Below, in pieces: positions 19,389-27,937 of a DNA stretch of 64,000 nt. Position 1 is the stretch's first letter; every line of letters starts with the position of its first letter. The position numbers and the translations under genes are program-made. A model generated the notes under the pieces. That model was not told the origin of the DNA. It saw only the letters and a program-made list of their open reading frames with translations, and did not search any database. The stretch comes from Streptomyces sp. 1222.5. Lineage in GTDB: Bacteria; Actinomycetota; Actinomycetes; Streptomycetales; Streptomycetaceae. Location of the stretch: the NCBI RefSeq assembly GCF_900105245.1, contig NZ_FNSZ01000001.1:7004001-7068000 (forward strand), read 5' to 3'.

Positions 19389-21548
19389 GTGAGCAGCGAG
19401 AACGGGGTGCCCCGGGCGGACGGGGACGGTGGGGCCGAGGCGGCGCCGCCGGAACAGCTCGCGCTCATCCGGGAGAGCGTCCGCCGGGCGAAGGCGCCGC
19501 GGGCCAAGCCGCGGACCTGGCGTGGTGCCGAGCTCGCCAAGGAGCTGCCCGTCGCGCGGGTGCTGGTGGACAAGGGCGTGCTGCACCTCGACCGCTACTT
19601 CGACTACGCGGTGCCCGTGGAACTGGACGAGCAGGCGCAGCCCGGCGTCCGGGTCCGGGTGCGGTTCGGGGCCGGGCGCGGCCGGGTGCGCGGGGGCCGC
19701 CGCGAGGGGGGCGGGCTCATCGACGGATTCCTCGTCGAGCGGCGCGCCGAGTCGGACTACTCCGGACCCCTGGCCGCCCTCGCCCAGGTCGTCTCGCCGG
19801 AACCGGTGCTGAGCGAGGAACTGCTGGGGCTCGCGCGGGCCGTCGCCGACCGGTACGCCGGCAGCCTCGCCGACGTCCTCCAGCTGGCCGTGCCGCCGCG
19901 CAGCGCCCGCGCCGAGCAGCGGCCGTCCCCGGCGCCGCTGCCACCGCCCGAGGCGCCGGACGCGGGCTCCTGGGGGCGGTACGAGCACGGTGGCGCCTTC
20001 GTCGAGGCGCTGGCCTCCGGCGGCACCCCCCGGGCCGTGTGGAACGCGCTGCCGGGCCCGCTGTGGAGCGAGGAGCTGGCGAGGGCGGTGGCCGCCACGC
20101 TCGCCTCGGGACGCGGTGCGCTGGTCGTCGTACCGGACGGCCGGGCCGCCGCGCGGGTCGACGCCGCGCTCACCGCGATGCTCGGCGAGGGCCGGCACGC
20201 GCTGCTCACCGCCGACGCCGGACCCGAGAAGCGGTACGCGCAGTGGCTCGCGGTGAGGCGCGGTTCCGTGCGGGCGGTCGTCGGGACGCGCGCGGCCATG
20301 TTCGCGCCCGTGCGGGACCTGGGGCTCGTCGCCGTCTGGGACGACGGCGACGACAGCCACAGCGAGCCGCACGCCCCCCAGCCGCACACGCGGGACGTCC
20401 TGCTGCTGCGCGCCGCCCTGGACGGCTGCGCCTTCCTGCTGGGCGGCTTCGGCTGCACCGTGGAGGCCGCCCAGCTCGTCGAGAGCGGCTGGGCCCGTCC
20501 GCTGGTCGCCGGCCGCGAGCAGGTCCGCCGCACCGCGCCCCTGGTGCGGACCGTCGGTGACGAGGACCTGGCGCGGGACGAGGCCGCCCGCGCCGCCCGT
20601 CTGCCGTCGCTGGCCTGGCAGGCGGCCCGCGAAGGGCTGCGGCACGGACCGGTGCTGGTCCAGGTGCCCCGGCGGGGCTACGCGCCCCGGATGGCCTGCG
20701 CCCAGTGCCGGGCACCCGCGCGGTGCCGGCACTGCTCCGGCCCGCTCGAAGGGCAGGACGCGGGCGTCCTGAAGTGCGGATGGTGCGGCCGCGAGGAGGG
20801 CTCCTGGCACTGTCCGGAGTGCGGCGGCTTCCGGTTGCGCGCCCAGGTCGTCGGCGCGCGGCGGACCGCGGAGGAGCTGGGCCGGGCCTTCCCCGCCGTA
20901 CCGGTGCGCACCTCGGGGCGGGAGCACGTGCTGGACACCGTGCCGGGCACGCCCGCGCTGGTCGTCAGCACCCCGGGGGCCGAGCCGGTCGCCGAGGGCG
21001 GCTATGCGGCGGCCCTGCTGCTGGACGGCTGGGCCATGCTCGTACGCCCCGATCTGCGGGCCGGTGAGGACGCGCTGCGCCGCTGGATGGCGGCGGGGGC
21101 ACTGGTACGGCCGCAGGGACAAGGGGGCACGGTGGTCGTGGTGGCGGAGCCGACCCTGCGGCCCGTGCAGGCGCTGGTGCGCTGGGACCCCGTCGGACAC
21201 GCGGTGCGGGAGCTGGCCGAGCGTGCCGAGCTGGGCTTTCCGCCGGTGTCCCGGATGGCGGCCGTGTCCGGCGTACCCGAGGCGGTCGCCGAGTTCCTGG
21301 CGGCGGTCGACATGCCGCCGGACGCCGAGGTGTTGGGCCCGGTCCCGGTGGCTCCGACCTTGCCCGGCCGACCGCGCCGACCCGGCGCCCCACCACCCGG
21401 CGAGCAATGGGAGCGGGCGCTCGTGCGGGTGCCCCCGGGCAGTGGGGCGGCGCTGGCCGCCGCCCTGAAGACCGCGCAGGCCGCGCGCATGGCACGGGGG
21501 AGCGGGGAGGCGGTGCGGGTGCGCATCGATCCGCCGGACATCGGGTGA
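19389..21548 (+). CDS. priA: Primosomal protein N' (PriA), helicase-degenerate actinobacterial form
   Basis: About 719 residues. The N-terminal DNA-binding domain (VLVDKGVLHLDRYFDYAVP...GVRVRVRFG) and the zinc-binding region with CAQC...CRHC...CGWC...CPEC are intact. The helicase core is eroded: where PriA has a GxTGSGKTE P-loop this protein reads ALPGPLWSEELARAVAAT, and the DEEH box position reads VWDDGDDSH. Loss of helicase motifs is a known property of actinobacterial PriA, which probably restarts forks by recruitment only. GTG 19389 is chosen; an in-frame TTG 19359 would add ten residues. Convergent with the next gene. Confidence 0.9.
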   Translation: MSSENGVPRADGDGGAEAAPPEQLALIRESVRRAKAPRAKPRTWRGAELAKELPVARVLVDKGVLHLDRYFDYAVPVELDEQAQPGVRVRVRFGAGRGRVRGGRREGGGLIDGFLVERRAESDYSGPLAALAQVVSPEPVLSEELLGLARAVADRYAGSLADVLQLAVPPRSARAEQRPSPAPLPPPEAPDAGSWGRYEHGGAFVEALASGGTPRAVWNALPGPLWSEELARAVAATLASGRGALVVVPDGRAAARVDAALTAMLGEGRHALLTADAGPEKRYAQWLAVRRGSVRAVVGTRAAMFAPVRDLGLVAVWDDGDDSHSEPHAPQPHTRDVLLLRAALDGCAFLLGGFGCTVEAAQLVESGWARPLVAGREQVRRTAPLVRTVGDEDLARDEAARAARLPSLAWQAAREGLRHGPVLVQVPRRGYAPRMACAQCRAPARCRHCSGPLEGQDAGVLKCGWCGREEGSWHCPECGGFRLRAQVVGARRTAEELGRAFPAVPVRTSGREHVLDTVPGTPALVVSTPGAEPVAEGGYAAALLLDGWAMLVRPDLRAGEDALRRWMAAGALVRPQGQGGTVVVVAEPTLRPVQALVRWDPVGHAVRELAERAELGFPPVSRMAAVSGVPEAVAEFLAAVDMPPDAEVLGPVPVAPTLPGRPRRPGAPPPGEQWERALVRVPPGSGAALAAALKTAQAARMARGSGEAVRVRIDPPDIG

Positions 21549-21606
21549 CGGGCCGGTGCGTACGGTGCGGCGGCGGGGGCCGGGCGCAGGCCCGGGGCAT
21601 ACGTCC

Positions 21607-21633
21607 GCCCTCCCGGACGCGGACCGGGAGGGC
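21607..21633. terminator. Hairpin between priA and the convergent HTH gene
   Basis: GCCCTCCCGG (21607-21616) pairs perfectly with CCGGGAGGGC (21624-21633) around a seven-base loop, in the 103-base gap between convergent stops. Likely serves both directions. Confidence 0.75.
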
Positions 21634-21651
21634 AGGGGTGGTGGCAGGGCG

Positions 21652-22194
21652 TCAGCCGTTGCGCGGGCCGGGGAAGGCGGTCGGCCGGGCGTCCTCGCGC
21701 AGGGCCGGGCTGCCCGCGGTCGGCTGGGTGGGCATGGAGCGGGCCGCGGGGACCGTCGGTACCGTGGGCAGGGCGGTGTTCACGTTGAGCGGGTGGGTGG
21801 CGGACGGGTCCGTCGTCCGCTCGGCCTCGGCGGCGGCCTGGGCCGCGGCCCTGCGGGCGCCGTAACGGCGGTGCACCGCCTGCTTGGTGACGCCGAGGGC
21901 CGAGCCCACCGCGTCCCACGAGAAGCCGAGCGAGCGGTCGAAGTCCACGGCGGCCGTGACCAGGGTCTCGACACTGTCCCGGAGTTCCTGGGCCAGACGC
22001 ACCGTCGGGGCGGGGGCCCGTCCGTAGACGACGAAGCCCGTGGACGGGCCGGAGCGGCGCGGGCGGTAGACGTTGCCCAGCTGGGCGGTGAGTGTGCGCA
22101 GGGCGTCCACCTGCCGGCGGACCCGCTCGATGTCCCGCACCAGCAAGTGCAGGCTGGCCCGGGCCTGGGCGTCGTGGGTTGCGTGGTCGGCCAT
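21652..22194 (-). CDS. Uncharacterised HTH protein
   Basis: 180 residues, function unknown. The N-terminal third is helical and charged (DIERVRRQVDALRTLTAQLG). A helix-turn-helix like that of sigma-factor region 4 lies at about residues 90-111 (GFSWDAVGSALGVTKQAVHRRY). The C-terminal 60 residues are Ala/Pro/Thr-rich and probably disordered. ATG 22194 has GAGAGG upstream. It is divergent from fmt across a 264-base region that holds no other gene, and convergent with priA. A DNA-binding role is likely from the HTH; targets are not known. Confidence 0.75.
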   Translation of the reverse strand: MADHATHDAQARASLHLLVRDIERVRRQVDALRTLTAQLGNVYRPRRSGPSTGFVVYGRAPAPTVRLAQELRDSVETLVTAAVDFDRSLGFSWDAVGSALGVTKQAVHRRYGARRAAAQAAAEAERTTDPSATHPLNVNTALPTVPTVPAARSMPTQPTAGSPALREDARPTAFPGPRNG

Positions 22195-22458
22195 GAACAA
22201 GCCTCTCGAACCGGCGTTGAAAGGAATTGGGCCGCCGAAGCGGCCCGATGTGGTCAACTCTTTCTTGACCAACGCGTGTGCGCTCCGCTGGTCACGGGGT
22301 GGGGGCGTACGGGCATATGCGTACGCCGCCCTCCGGTCCGTGCGCCGCCCGTTCCCGGACGAAACCTCGGGGCCGTTCGCCGTCGGCGCCTTCGCGGTCA
22401 TGGTCATAGACTGGTGCGCTGCCCGCCCGACCCCCGCCCGAGAGGCCCGATCCCGCCC

Positions 22459-23391
22459 ATGAAGCTCGTCTTCGCCGGTACCCCCGAGGTCGCCGTTCCC
22501 GCTCTGGACGCCCTGATCGCCTCCGGGCGGCACGAGGTGGCCGCCGTCGTCACGCGGCCCGACGCGCCGGCCGGGCGCGGGCGCAGGCTGGTCGCGTCGC
22601 CCGTGGCCCAGCGGGCGGAGGAGGCCGGGATCGAGGTGCTCAAGCCGCTGAAGCCGCGGGACCCGGAGTTCCTCGAGCGGCTGAGGGAGATCGCCCCGGA
22701 CTGCTGCCCGGTCGTCGCCTACGGCGCCCTGCTGCCGAAGGCCGCCCTGGACATCCCCGCCCACGGCTGGGTCAACCTGCACTTCTCGCTGCTGCCCGCC
22801 TGGCGCGGGGCGGCACCGGTGCAGCACTCCCTCATGGCGGGTGACGAGATCACCGGTGCCTCCACCTTCCTCATCGAGGAGGGGCTGGACTCCGGGCCCG
22901 TCTACGGGACCGTGACGGAGGAGATCCGGCCCACCGACACCAGCGGCGACCTGCTCACCCGGCTCGCATTCGCCGGCGCGGGGCTGCTGGGCGCGACCAT
23001 GGACGGCGTCGAGGACGGCACGCTGAAGGCCGTTCCGCAGCCGTCGGAGGGCATCTCCCTCGCGCCGAAGATCACCGTCGAGGACGCCCACGTGGACTGG
23101 GCGGCCCCCGCGCTGCGGGTGGACCGGATGGTGCGCGGCTGCACCCCGGCGCCCGGCGCCTGGACGGCCTTCCGCGGCGAGCGGCTCAAGCTCATCCAGG
23201 TCACGCCCGTGCCCGAGCGGACCGACCTCGCCCCGGGCCGGCTCGCGGTGGGCAAGAACAGCGTGCACGTCGGCACCGGCTCGTACGCCGTCGAACTGCT
23301 GTGGGTGCAGGCCCAGGGCAAGAAGCCGATGCGCGCGGCCGACTGGGCCCGCGGTGTTCGCATCACGGAGAACGAGACACTCGGCGCCTGA
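22459..23391 (+). CDS. fmt: Methionyl-tRNA formyltransferase
   Basis: Formylates initiator Met-tRNA using 10-formyl-THF. 310 residues. The N-terminal Rossmann-type domain starts MKLVFAGTPEVAVPALDAL; the catalytic loop NLHFSLLPAWRGAAPVQ supplies Asn/His for formyl transfer, and a C-terminal OB-like tRNA-binding domain follows. ATG 22459 matches the family start; the frame is open far upstream but without similarity. rsmB follows 180 bases later in the same direction, a frequent translation-gene pairing. Confidence 0.97.
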   Translation: MKLVFAGTPEVAVPALDALIASGRHEVAAVVTRPDAPAGRGRRLVASPVAQRAEEAGIEVLKPLKPRDPEFLERLREIAPDCCPVVAYGALLPKAALDIPAHGWVNLHFSLLPAWRGAAPVQHSLMAGDEITGASTFLIEEGLDSGPVYGTVTEEIRPTDTSGDLLTRLAFAGAGLLGATMDGVEDGTLKAVPQPSEGISLAPKITVEDAHVDWAAPALRVDRMVRGCTPAPGAWTAFRGERLKLIQVTPVPERTDLAPGRLAVGKNSVHVGTGSYAVELLWVQAQGKKPMRAADWARGVRITENETLGA

Positions 23392-23570
23392 ACCCCGCCC
23401 GGACGCCGGGCGGCGCGGCGGCGGCACCGGGCGCCGGGCCCTTGCGGACGCGGCCGCGGGCCGGGGACCGCAGGCGCGGCGGCGGCCCGGACCCGGACGG
23501 TGGGAGGGGCGGTGGGGCGACGTAGGCTGGACGGTGCAGCCACCTTCTTCACATCCGGAGCACCTTTTTC

Positions 23571-24989
23571 GTGAGCGAGCAGTCCCGGCGGCCCCACAAG
23601 CCCGCCAAGCCCTACCGCCGTCCCCAGAAGGACCCCGTCCGCATGCTGGCCTTCGAGGCGCTGCGCGCGGTCGACGAACGGGACGCCTACGCCAACCTCG
23701 TGCTGCCGCCGCTGCTCAGGAAGGCGCGGGAGAAGGGCGACTTCGACTCCCGGGACGCGGCCCTCGCCACCGAGCTGGTGTACGGCACGCTGCGTCGGCA
23801 GGGGACGTACGACGCCGTCATCGCCGCCTGTGTCGACCGGCCGCTGCGCGAGGTCGACCCGCCGGTCCTCGACGTACTCAGCCTCGGCGTGCACCAGCTG
23901 CTCGGCACCCGCATCCCGACGCACGCCGCCGTGTCCGCCTCCGTCGAACTGGCGCGGGTGGTGCTCGGCGACGGCCGTGCCAAGTTCGTCAACGCCGTGC
24001 TGCGCAAGGTCGCGCAGGACGACCTCCAGGGGTGGACGGAGAAGGTCGCGCCGCCCTACGACGAGGATCCCGAGGACCACCTCGCCGTCGTGCACTCGCA
24101 CCCCCGCTGGGTCGTCTCCGCGCTGTGGGACTCCCTCGGCGGCGGGCGCGCCGGCATCGAGGAGCTGCTGACCGCCGACAACGAACGGCCCGAGGTGACG
24201 CTCGTCGCCCGCCCGGGACGGTCCGGCACCGAGGAGCTGCTGCGCGAGGAGTCCGCGGTACCGGGACGCTGGTCGCCGTACGCCGTGCGGCTCGCCGAGG
24301 GCGGTGAGCCGGCGGCGGTCGACGCCGTGCGCGAGGGCCGGGCCGGCGTGCAGGACGAGGGCAGTCAGCTGGTCGCCCTCGCGTTGGCGAACGCCCCGCT
24401 CGACGGGCCCGACGAGAAGTGGCTCGACGGCTGTGCCGGGCCCGGCGGCAAGGCGGCGCTGCTGGCCGCCCTGGCCGCCGACCGCGGCGCCGCCCTGCTC
24501 GCCGCCGAGAAGCAGCCGCACCGCGCCGGCCTGGTGGCCAAGGCCCTGCACGGCAACCCGGGGCCGTACCAGGTCGTCACCGCCGACGGGACCCGGCCGC
24601 CGTGGCTGCCCGGCAGTTTCGACCGGGTGCTGATGGACGTGCCGTGCACCGGCCTCGGCGCCCTGCGCCGGCGCCCCGAGGCCCGCTGGCGGCGGCGCCC
24701 CGAGGACCTCGACAACTTCGCGCCGCTCCAGCGGACCCTGCTGCGCACGGCGATCGAATCCGTGCGGGTCGGCGGGGTCGTCGGGTACGCCACCTGTTCG
24801 CCGCACCTCGCCGAGACCCGGGCGGTCGTCTCCGACGTGCTCAAGCAGCGCCCGGGCACCGAGATGATCGACGCCCGCCCGCTGCTGCCGGGGGTCCCGG
24901 ACCTCGGCGACGGCCCCGACGTCCAGCTCTGGCCGCATCTGCACGGCACCGACGCGATGTACCTGGCGCTGATCCGCCGGACCGGCTGA
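23571..24989 (+). CDS. rsmB: 16S rRNA (cytosine-967-C5)-methyltransferase
   Basis: 472 residues. An N-terminal NusB-like RNA-binding domain (RMLAFEALRAVDERDAYANLVLP...) precedes a SAM-dependent methyltransferase. SAM binding is at DGCAGPGGKAALLA near residue 285. The two cysteines of the m5C family are in MDVPCTGLGALRRRPEARWR (release) and GYATCSPHL (nucleophile). GTG 23571 has CCGGAG upstream. A hairpin with ATG-free spacer follows, then rpe. Confidence 0.95.
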   Translation: MSEQSRRPHKPAKPYRRPQKDPVRMLAFEALRAVDERDAYANLVLPPLLRKAREKGDFDSRDAALATELVYGTLRRQGTYDAVIAACVDRPLREVDPPVLDVLSLGVHQLLGTRIPTHAAVSASVELARVVLGDGRAKFVNAVLRKVAQDDLQGWTEKVAPPYDEDPEDHLAVVHSHPRWVVSALWDSLGGGRAGIEELLTADNERPEVTLVARPGRSGTEELLREESAVPGRWSPYAVRLAEGGEPAAVDAVREGRAGVQDEGSQLVALALANAPLDGPDEKWLDGCAGPGGKAALLAALAADRGAALLAAEKQPHRAGLVAKALHGNPGPYQVVTADGTRPPWLPGSFDRVLMDVPCTGLGALRRRPEARWRRRPEDLDNFAPLQRTLLRTAIESVRVGGVVGYATCSPHLAETRAVVSDVLKQRPGTEMIDARPLLPGVPDLGDGPDVQLWPHLHGTDAMYLALIRRTG

Positions 24990-24995
24990 CCCGGC

Positions 24996-25015
24996 CCGCG
25001 GGGCACACCCCGCGG
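24996..25015 (+). terminator. Short GC hairpin after rsmB
   Basis: CCGCGGGG (24996-25003) and CCCCGCGG (25008-25015) pair around CACA, seven bases after the rsmB stop. No T run follows. The remaining 185 bases to rpe show no gene. Confidence 0.55.
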
Positions 25016-25200
25016 CACCCGGAGTGCGACACCGCGGACAGCTCCGAGCGTCACGGCCCGCTCACCGAGTGTCGCGGAAGCGCTCCGGCTACGCCGCGTG
25101 TCGACCACAGGCGGCCGCCCGCGGTCGTACAAATACGACGAACGGCCTCGCCTGTGGACCGGTGCGAACATCAGTGCTTCGGACATGGCAGGCTTGGGTC

Positions 25201-25887
25201 ATGGCCGCGCAGATCAACCCCAGCATCCTGTCCGCCGACTTCGCCCGCCTCGCGGAGGAGGCCAAGGCGGTCCAGGGCGCCGACTGGCTCCATGTCGACG
25301 TCATGGACAACCACTTCGTCCCGAACCTCACGCTCGGTGTACCGGTGGTGGAGTCCCTGGCACGGGCGACGGGCACCCCGCTGGACTGCCACCTGATGAT
25401 CGAGGACCCCGACCGATGGGCGCCCCAGTACGTCGAGGCGGGGGCCTCGTCGGTCACCTTCCACGTGGAGGCCGCCGCCGCGCCCGTGCGACTCGCCCGC
25501 GAGATCCGCGCCAAGGGTGCCCGTGCCTCGATGGCGCTCAAGCCGGCGACGCCGATCGAGCCGTACGAGGACCTGCTGCCGGAACTCGACATGCTGCTGA
25601 TCATGACCGTGGAGCCGGGCTTCGGCGGCCAGGCCTTCCTCGACATCATGCTGCCGAAGATCCGCCGCACCCGGGAGCTGATCGGCAAGCACGGTCTCCA
25701 GGTGTGGCTCCAGGTCGACGGCGGCGTGTCGGCCTCGACGATCGAGCGGTGCGCGGACGCGGGGGCGGACGTGTTCGTCGCCGGGTCGGCGGTGTACGGG
25801 GCGCAGGACCCGGCGGAGGCGGTACGCGCACTGCGCACCCAGGCGGACGCGGCCACCGCCAAGGCGTCCTGGGCATGCGACCACTGA
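25201..25887 (+). CDS. rpe: Ribulose-phosphate 3-epimerase
   Basis: Interconverts ribulose 5-phosphate and xylulose 5-phosphate in the pentose phosphate pathway. 228 residues, TIM barrel. Metal and catalytic residues lie in LHVDVMDNHFVPNLT, DCHLMIEDP, TVEPGFGGQAF and LQVDGGVS. ATG 25201 starts AAQINPSILSADFARL, the conserved N terminus. It lies downstream of rsmB in the same direction and 110 bases before the SorC-type regulator, without obvious overlap. Confidence 0.97.
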   Translation: MAAQINPSILSADFARLAEEAKAVQGADWLHVDVMDNHFVPNLTLGVPVVESLARATGTPLDCHLMIEDPDRWAPQYVEAGASSVTFHVEAAAAPVRLAREIRAKGARASMALKPATPIEPYEDLLPELDMLLIMTVEPGFGGQAFLDIMLPKIRRTRELIGKHGLQVWLQVDGGVSASTIERCADAGADVFVAGSAVYGAQDPAEAVRALRTQADAATAKASWACDH

Positions 25888-26000
25888 GCCACAGCTACGT
25901 GAACGGTTGAGAGTACGGCGCCCATCAGGGCGGATCAGTTGCGCCGAATCTGCAAGGATGAACGGCGAATCCAAGTGTGAACAGCAGTGAGGAGATCGCC

Positions 26001-27020
26001 GTGTCGGGTATGTCGGCGGGCCGGTCAGCCATGCGGATGGGACCCGCTGAGCTGGTCCAGGCGGCGGCCATGGCCCGCCGCTTCTACCTCGAGGGCAAGT
26101 CCAAGATCCAGATCGCGGAGGAGTTCGGCGTCAGCCGCTTCAAGGTGGCCCGGGTCCTGGAGACGGCTCTCGAACGGGATCTCGTGCGCATCGAGATCCG
26201 CGTCCCGGCCGAGCTGGACGCCGAGCGCTCCGACGCGCTCCGCGCCCGCTACGGTCTCAGACACGCCGTCGTGGTCGAATCCCCGGCCGACGCCGAGGAG
26301 ACCCCCGACCCGGAGAACCTGGGCGAGGTCGCGGCCGACCTGCTCGGCGAACTCGTCAACGAGGGGGACGTGCTCGGGCTGGCGTGGGGACGCTCCACCA
26401 TCCACATGGCGGCGGCGCTCGACCGGCTGCCGCCCTGCACGGTGGTGCAGCTGACGGGTGTGTACGACGCCGGGACCGCCGAGCGCGGTTCCGTGGAGGC
26501 CGTGCGCCGTGCCGCGCAGGTGTCCGGCGGCGACGCGCACCCCATCTACGCGCCGATGCTGCTGCCCGACGCGGCCACCGCGGCGGCGCTGCGCAACCAG
26601 ACCGGGATCGCCCGGGCCTTCGAGTACTTCGACAAGGTCACGGTCGCCTGCGTCTCCATCGGCTCCTGGGAGCCGGGCATCTCGACCGTCCACGACATGC
26701 TCAGCGACGAGGAGCGCGCGCACTACGCCTCGCTCGGGGTCGCCGCCGAGATGTCCGCGCACCTCTTCGACGCCGACGGGCGTCGGATCGGGCGGGACCT
26801 CGGCGAGCGGTGCATCACGGTCAAGACCGACCAGCTGCGCCGTATCCCGGAGGTCGTGGCCATCGCCGGCGGGCAGCGCAAGGCGTCGGCGATCGACGCG
26901 GTGCTGCGGTCCGGCCTGGTCACCAGCCTGGTGACGGACACCTCCGCCGCGGACTACCTGATGACCGCGGGCCCGACGCCGAAGCCCGCGCTCAACCGCC
27001 AGGACCCCGACGGGCCCTGA
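26001..27020 (+). CDS. SorC/DeoR-type sugar-phosphate-responsive regulator
   Basis: About 339 residues. The N-terminal HTH is at residues 34-53 (SKIQIAEEFGVSRFKVARVL). The large effector domain is the sugar-binding fold of the SorC/CggR family, with VNEGDVLGLAWGRS as the phosphate loop and TDLGERCI/TDTSAADYL near the end. GTG 26001 is preferred to the in-frame GTG 25977 because GTGAGGAG ends seven bases before it. Position directly after rpe suggests a phosphosugar effector, but target genes are not evident; the next genes encode an RNase and its inhibitor. Confidence 0.88.
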   Translation: MSGMSAGRSAMRMGPAELVQAAAMARRFYLEGKSKIQIAEEFGVSRFKVARVLETALERDLVRIEIRVPAELDAERSDALRARYGLRHAVVVESPADAEETPDPENLGEVAADLLGELVNEGDVLGLAWGRSTIHMAAALDRLPPCTVVQLTGVYDAGTAERGSVEAVRRAAQVSGGDAHPIYAPMLLPDAATAAALRNQTGIARAFEYFDKVTVACVSIGSWEPGISTVHDMLSDEERAHYASLGVAAEMSAHLFDADGRRIGRDLGERCITVKTDQLRRIPEVVAIAGGQRKASAIDAVLRSGLVTSLVTDTSAADYLMTAGPTPKPALNRQDPDGP

Positions 27021-27071
27021 GCGCGGGTCGCGGCAGCCGCGTAGCGGGACGGCCGTGGCAGCATCGTCCAC

Positions 27072-27479
27072 ATGCTGCTGCGGTTCGTCCCCCGCGCGCT
27101 CGCGGGACTGCTGGTCTGCCTCTCCGTCCTGCTGACGGGGTGCTCGCCCGGCCCGGTCACCACCACCGCGCCGGCGGCGTCCACCCCGGCGTGGGCCAGG
27201 GGCACGGGCACCGTGGCGGCCTCCCGGCTGCCCGCCGAGGCGCGCAGGACGCTCGCGCTCATCGACCAGGGCGGCCCCTACCCCTACGCCCGCGACGGCG
27301 TCGTCTTCGGGAACTTCGAGGGGCGGCTGCCGGCGCACCGGCGCGGCTACTACCACGAGTACACCGTGCCGACGCCGGGCTCCCGCGACCGCGGGGCGCG
27401 GCGCCTCGTCACCGGGCAGGGCGGGGAGATCTACTACACCGACGATCACTACGACACGTTCCGGGCGGTACTGAGATGA
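27072..27479 (+). CDS. Guanyl-specific ribonuclease (RNase Sa/N1 family), putative lipoprotein
   Basis: 135 residues. The C-terminal domain resembles RNase Sa of Streptomyces: Glu96 in YYHEYTVPTPG, arginines in SRDRGARR (105-111) and His126 in DDHYDTF supply the catalytic set for cutting after guanine in RNA. Unlike secreted RNase Sa, the N terminus is a lipoprotein signal with lipobox LTGC (Cys24), so the enzyme is probably anchored outside the membrane by lipid. The paired cysteines of RNase Sa are missing. The TGA overlaps the ATG of a barstar-like inhibitor by four bases, which protects the cell during synthesis. Confidence 0.9.
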   Translation: MLLRFVPRALAGLLVCLSVLLTGCSPGPVTTTAPAASTPAWARGTGTVAASRLPAEARRTLALIDQGGPYPYARDGVVFGNFEGRLPAHRRGYYHEYTVPTPGSRDRGARRLVTGQGGEIYYTDDHYDTFRAVLR

Positions 27480-27805
27480 GCCAAGACCTGACGGGGCGTT
27501 TCGTGGTCGCACTGGACCTCACCGGCGTCACCGACAAGCCCGGCCTGATGGACCGCGTCGCTCGGGCCCTCGCGCTGCCCGACTGGTTCGGCCGCAACTG
27601 GGACGCGCTGGCCGACTCCCTGTGCGACCACACCGTCTGGCCCGAGGGCGCGGTCGAGCAGGGGATGCTCGTCGTCGTGCGGGGCTGGCAGCCGTACGCC
27701 GAGGCGAGCCCGCGGGAGTGGCGGACCGCCCAGGAGGTGTTCGCCGAAGCGGTGGACCGTACTCCCTCCCTCGCCGTCGTCCTCGCCCTTGGAGGAACCT
27801 CCTAG
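27476..27805 (+). CDS. Barstar-family ribonuclease inhibitor
   Basis: 109 residues with the barstar core: VVALDLTGVTDKPGLMDRVARAL, then WFGRNWDALADSLCDH, where the acidic helix plugs the RNase active site in barnase-barstar. ATG 27476 overlaps the RNase stop by four bases, so inhibitor and enzyme are translated together. No signal peptide: the inhibitor stays in the cytoplasm while the RNase is exported. Pair is analogous to RNase Sa and its Streptomyces inhibitors (Sai14-type). Confidence 0.9.
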   Translation: MSQDLTGRFVVALDLTGVTDKPGLMDRVARALALPDWFGRNWDALADSLCDHTVWPEGAVEQGMLVVVRGWQPYAEASPREWRTAQEVFAEAVDRTPSLAVVLALGGTS

Positions 27806-27937
27806 GTGATCGGCCGCGACCCTGGATGTTCTGTCGGGGCCTGACAGCCGCGGCGCCATGGGACAATGAAGTACGTGCTCTTTTCCCCTGGCGCACCCGT
27901 CGGGGGGTCACCTCTGATCGACTGGGATGTGCAGCAC

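Noticed and set aside
17370..21407. Open frame of about 1345 codons on the minus strand
   Set aside because: Opposite coaBC, metK and priA across two terminators; no ribosome binding site or domain.
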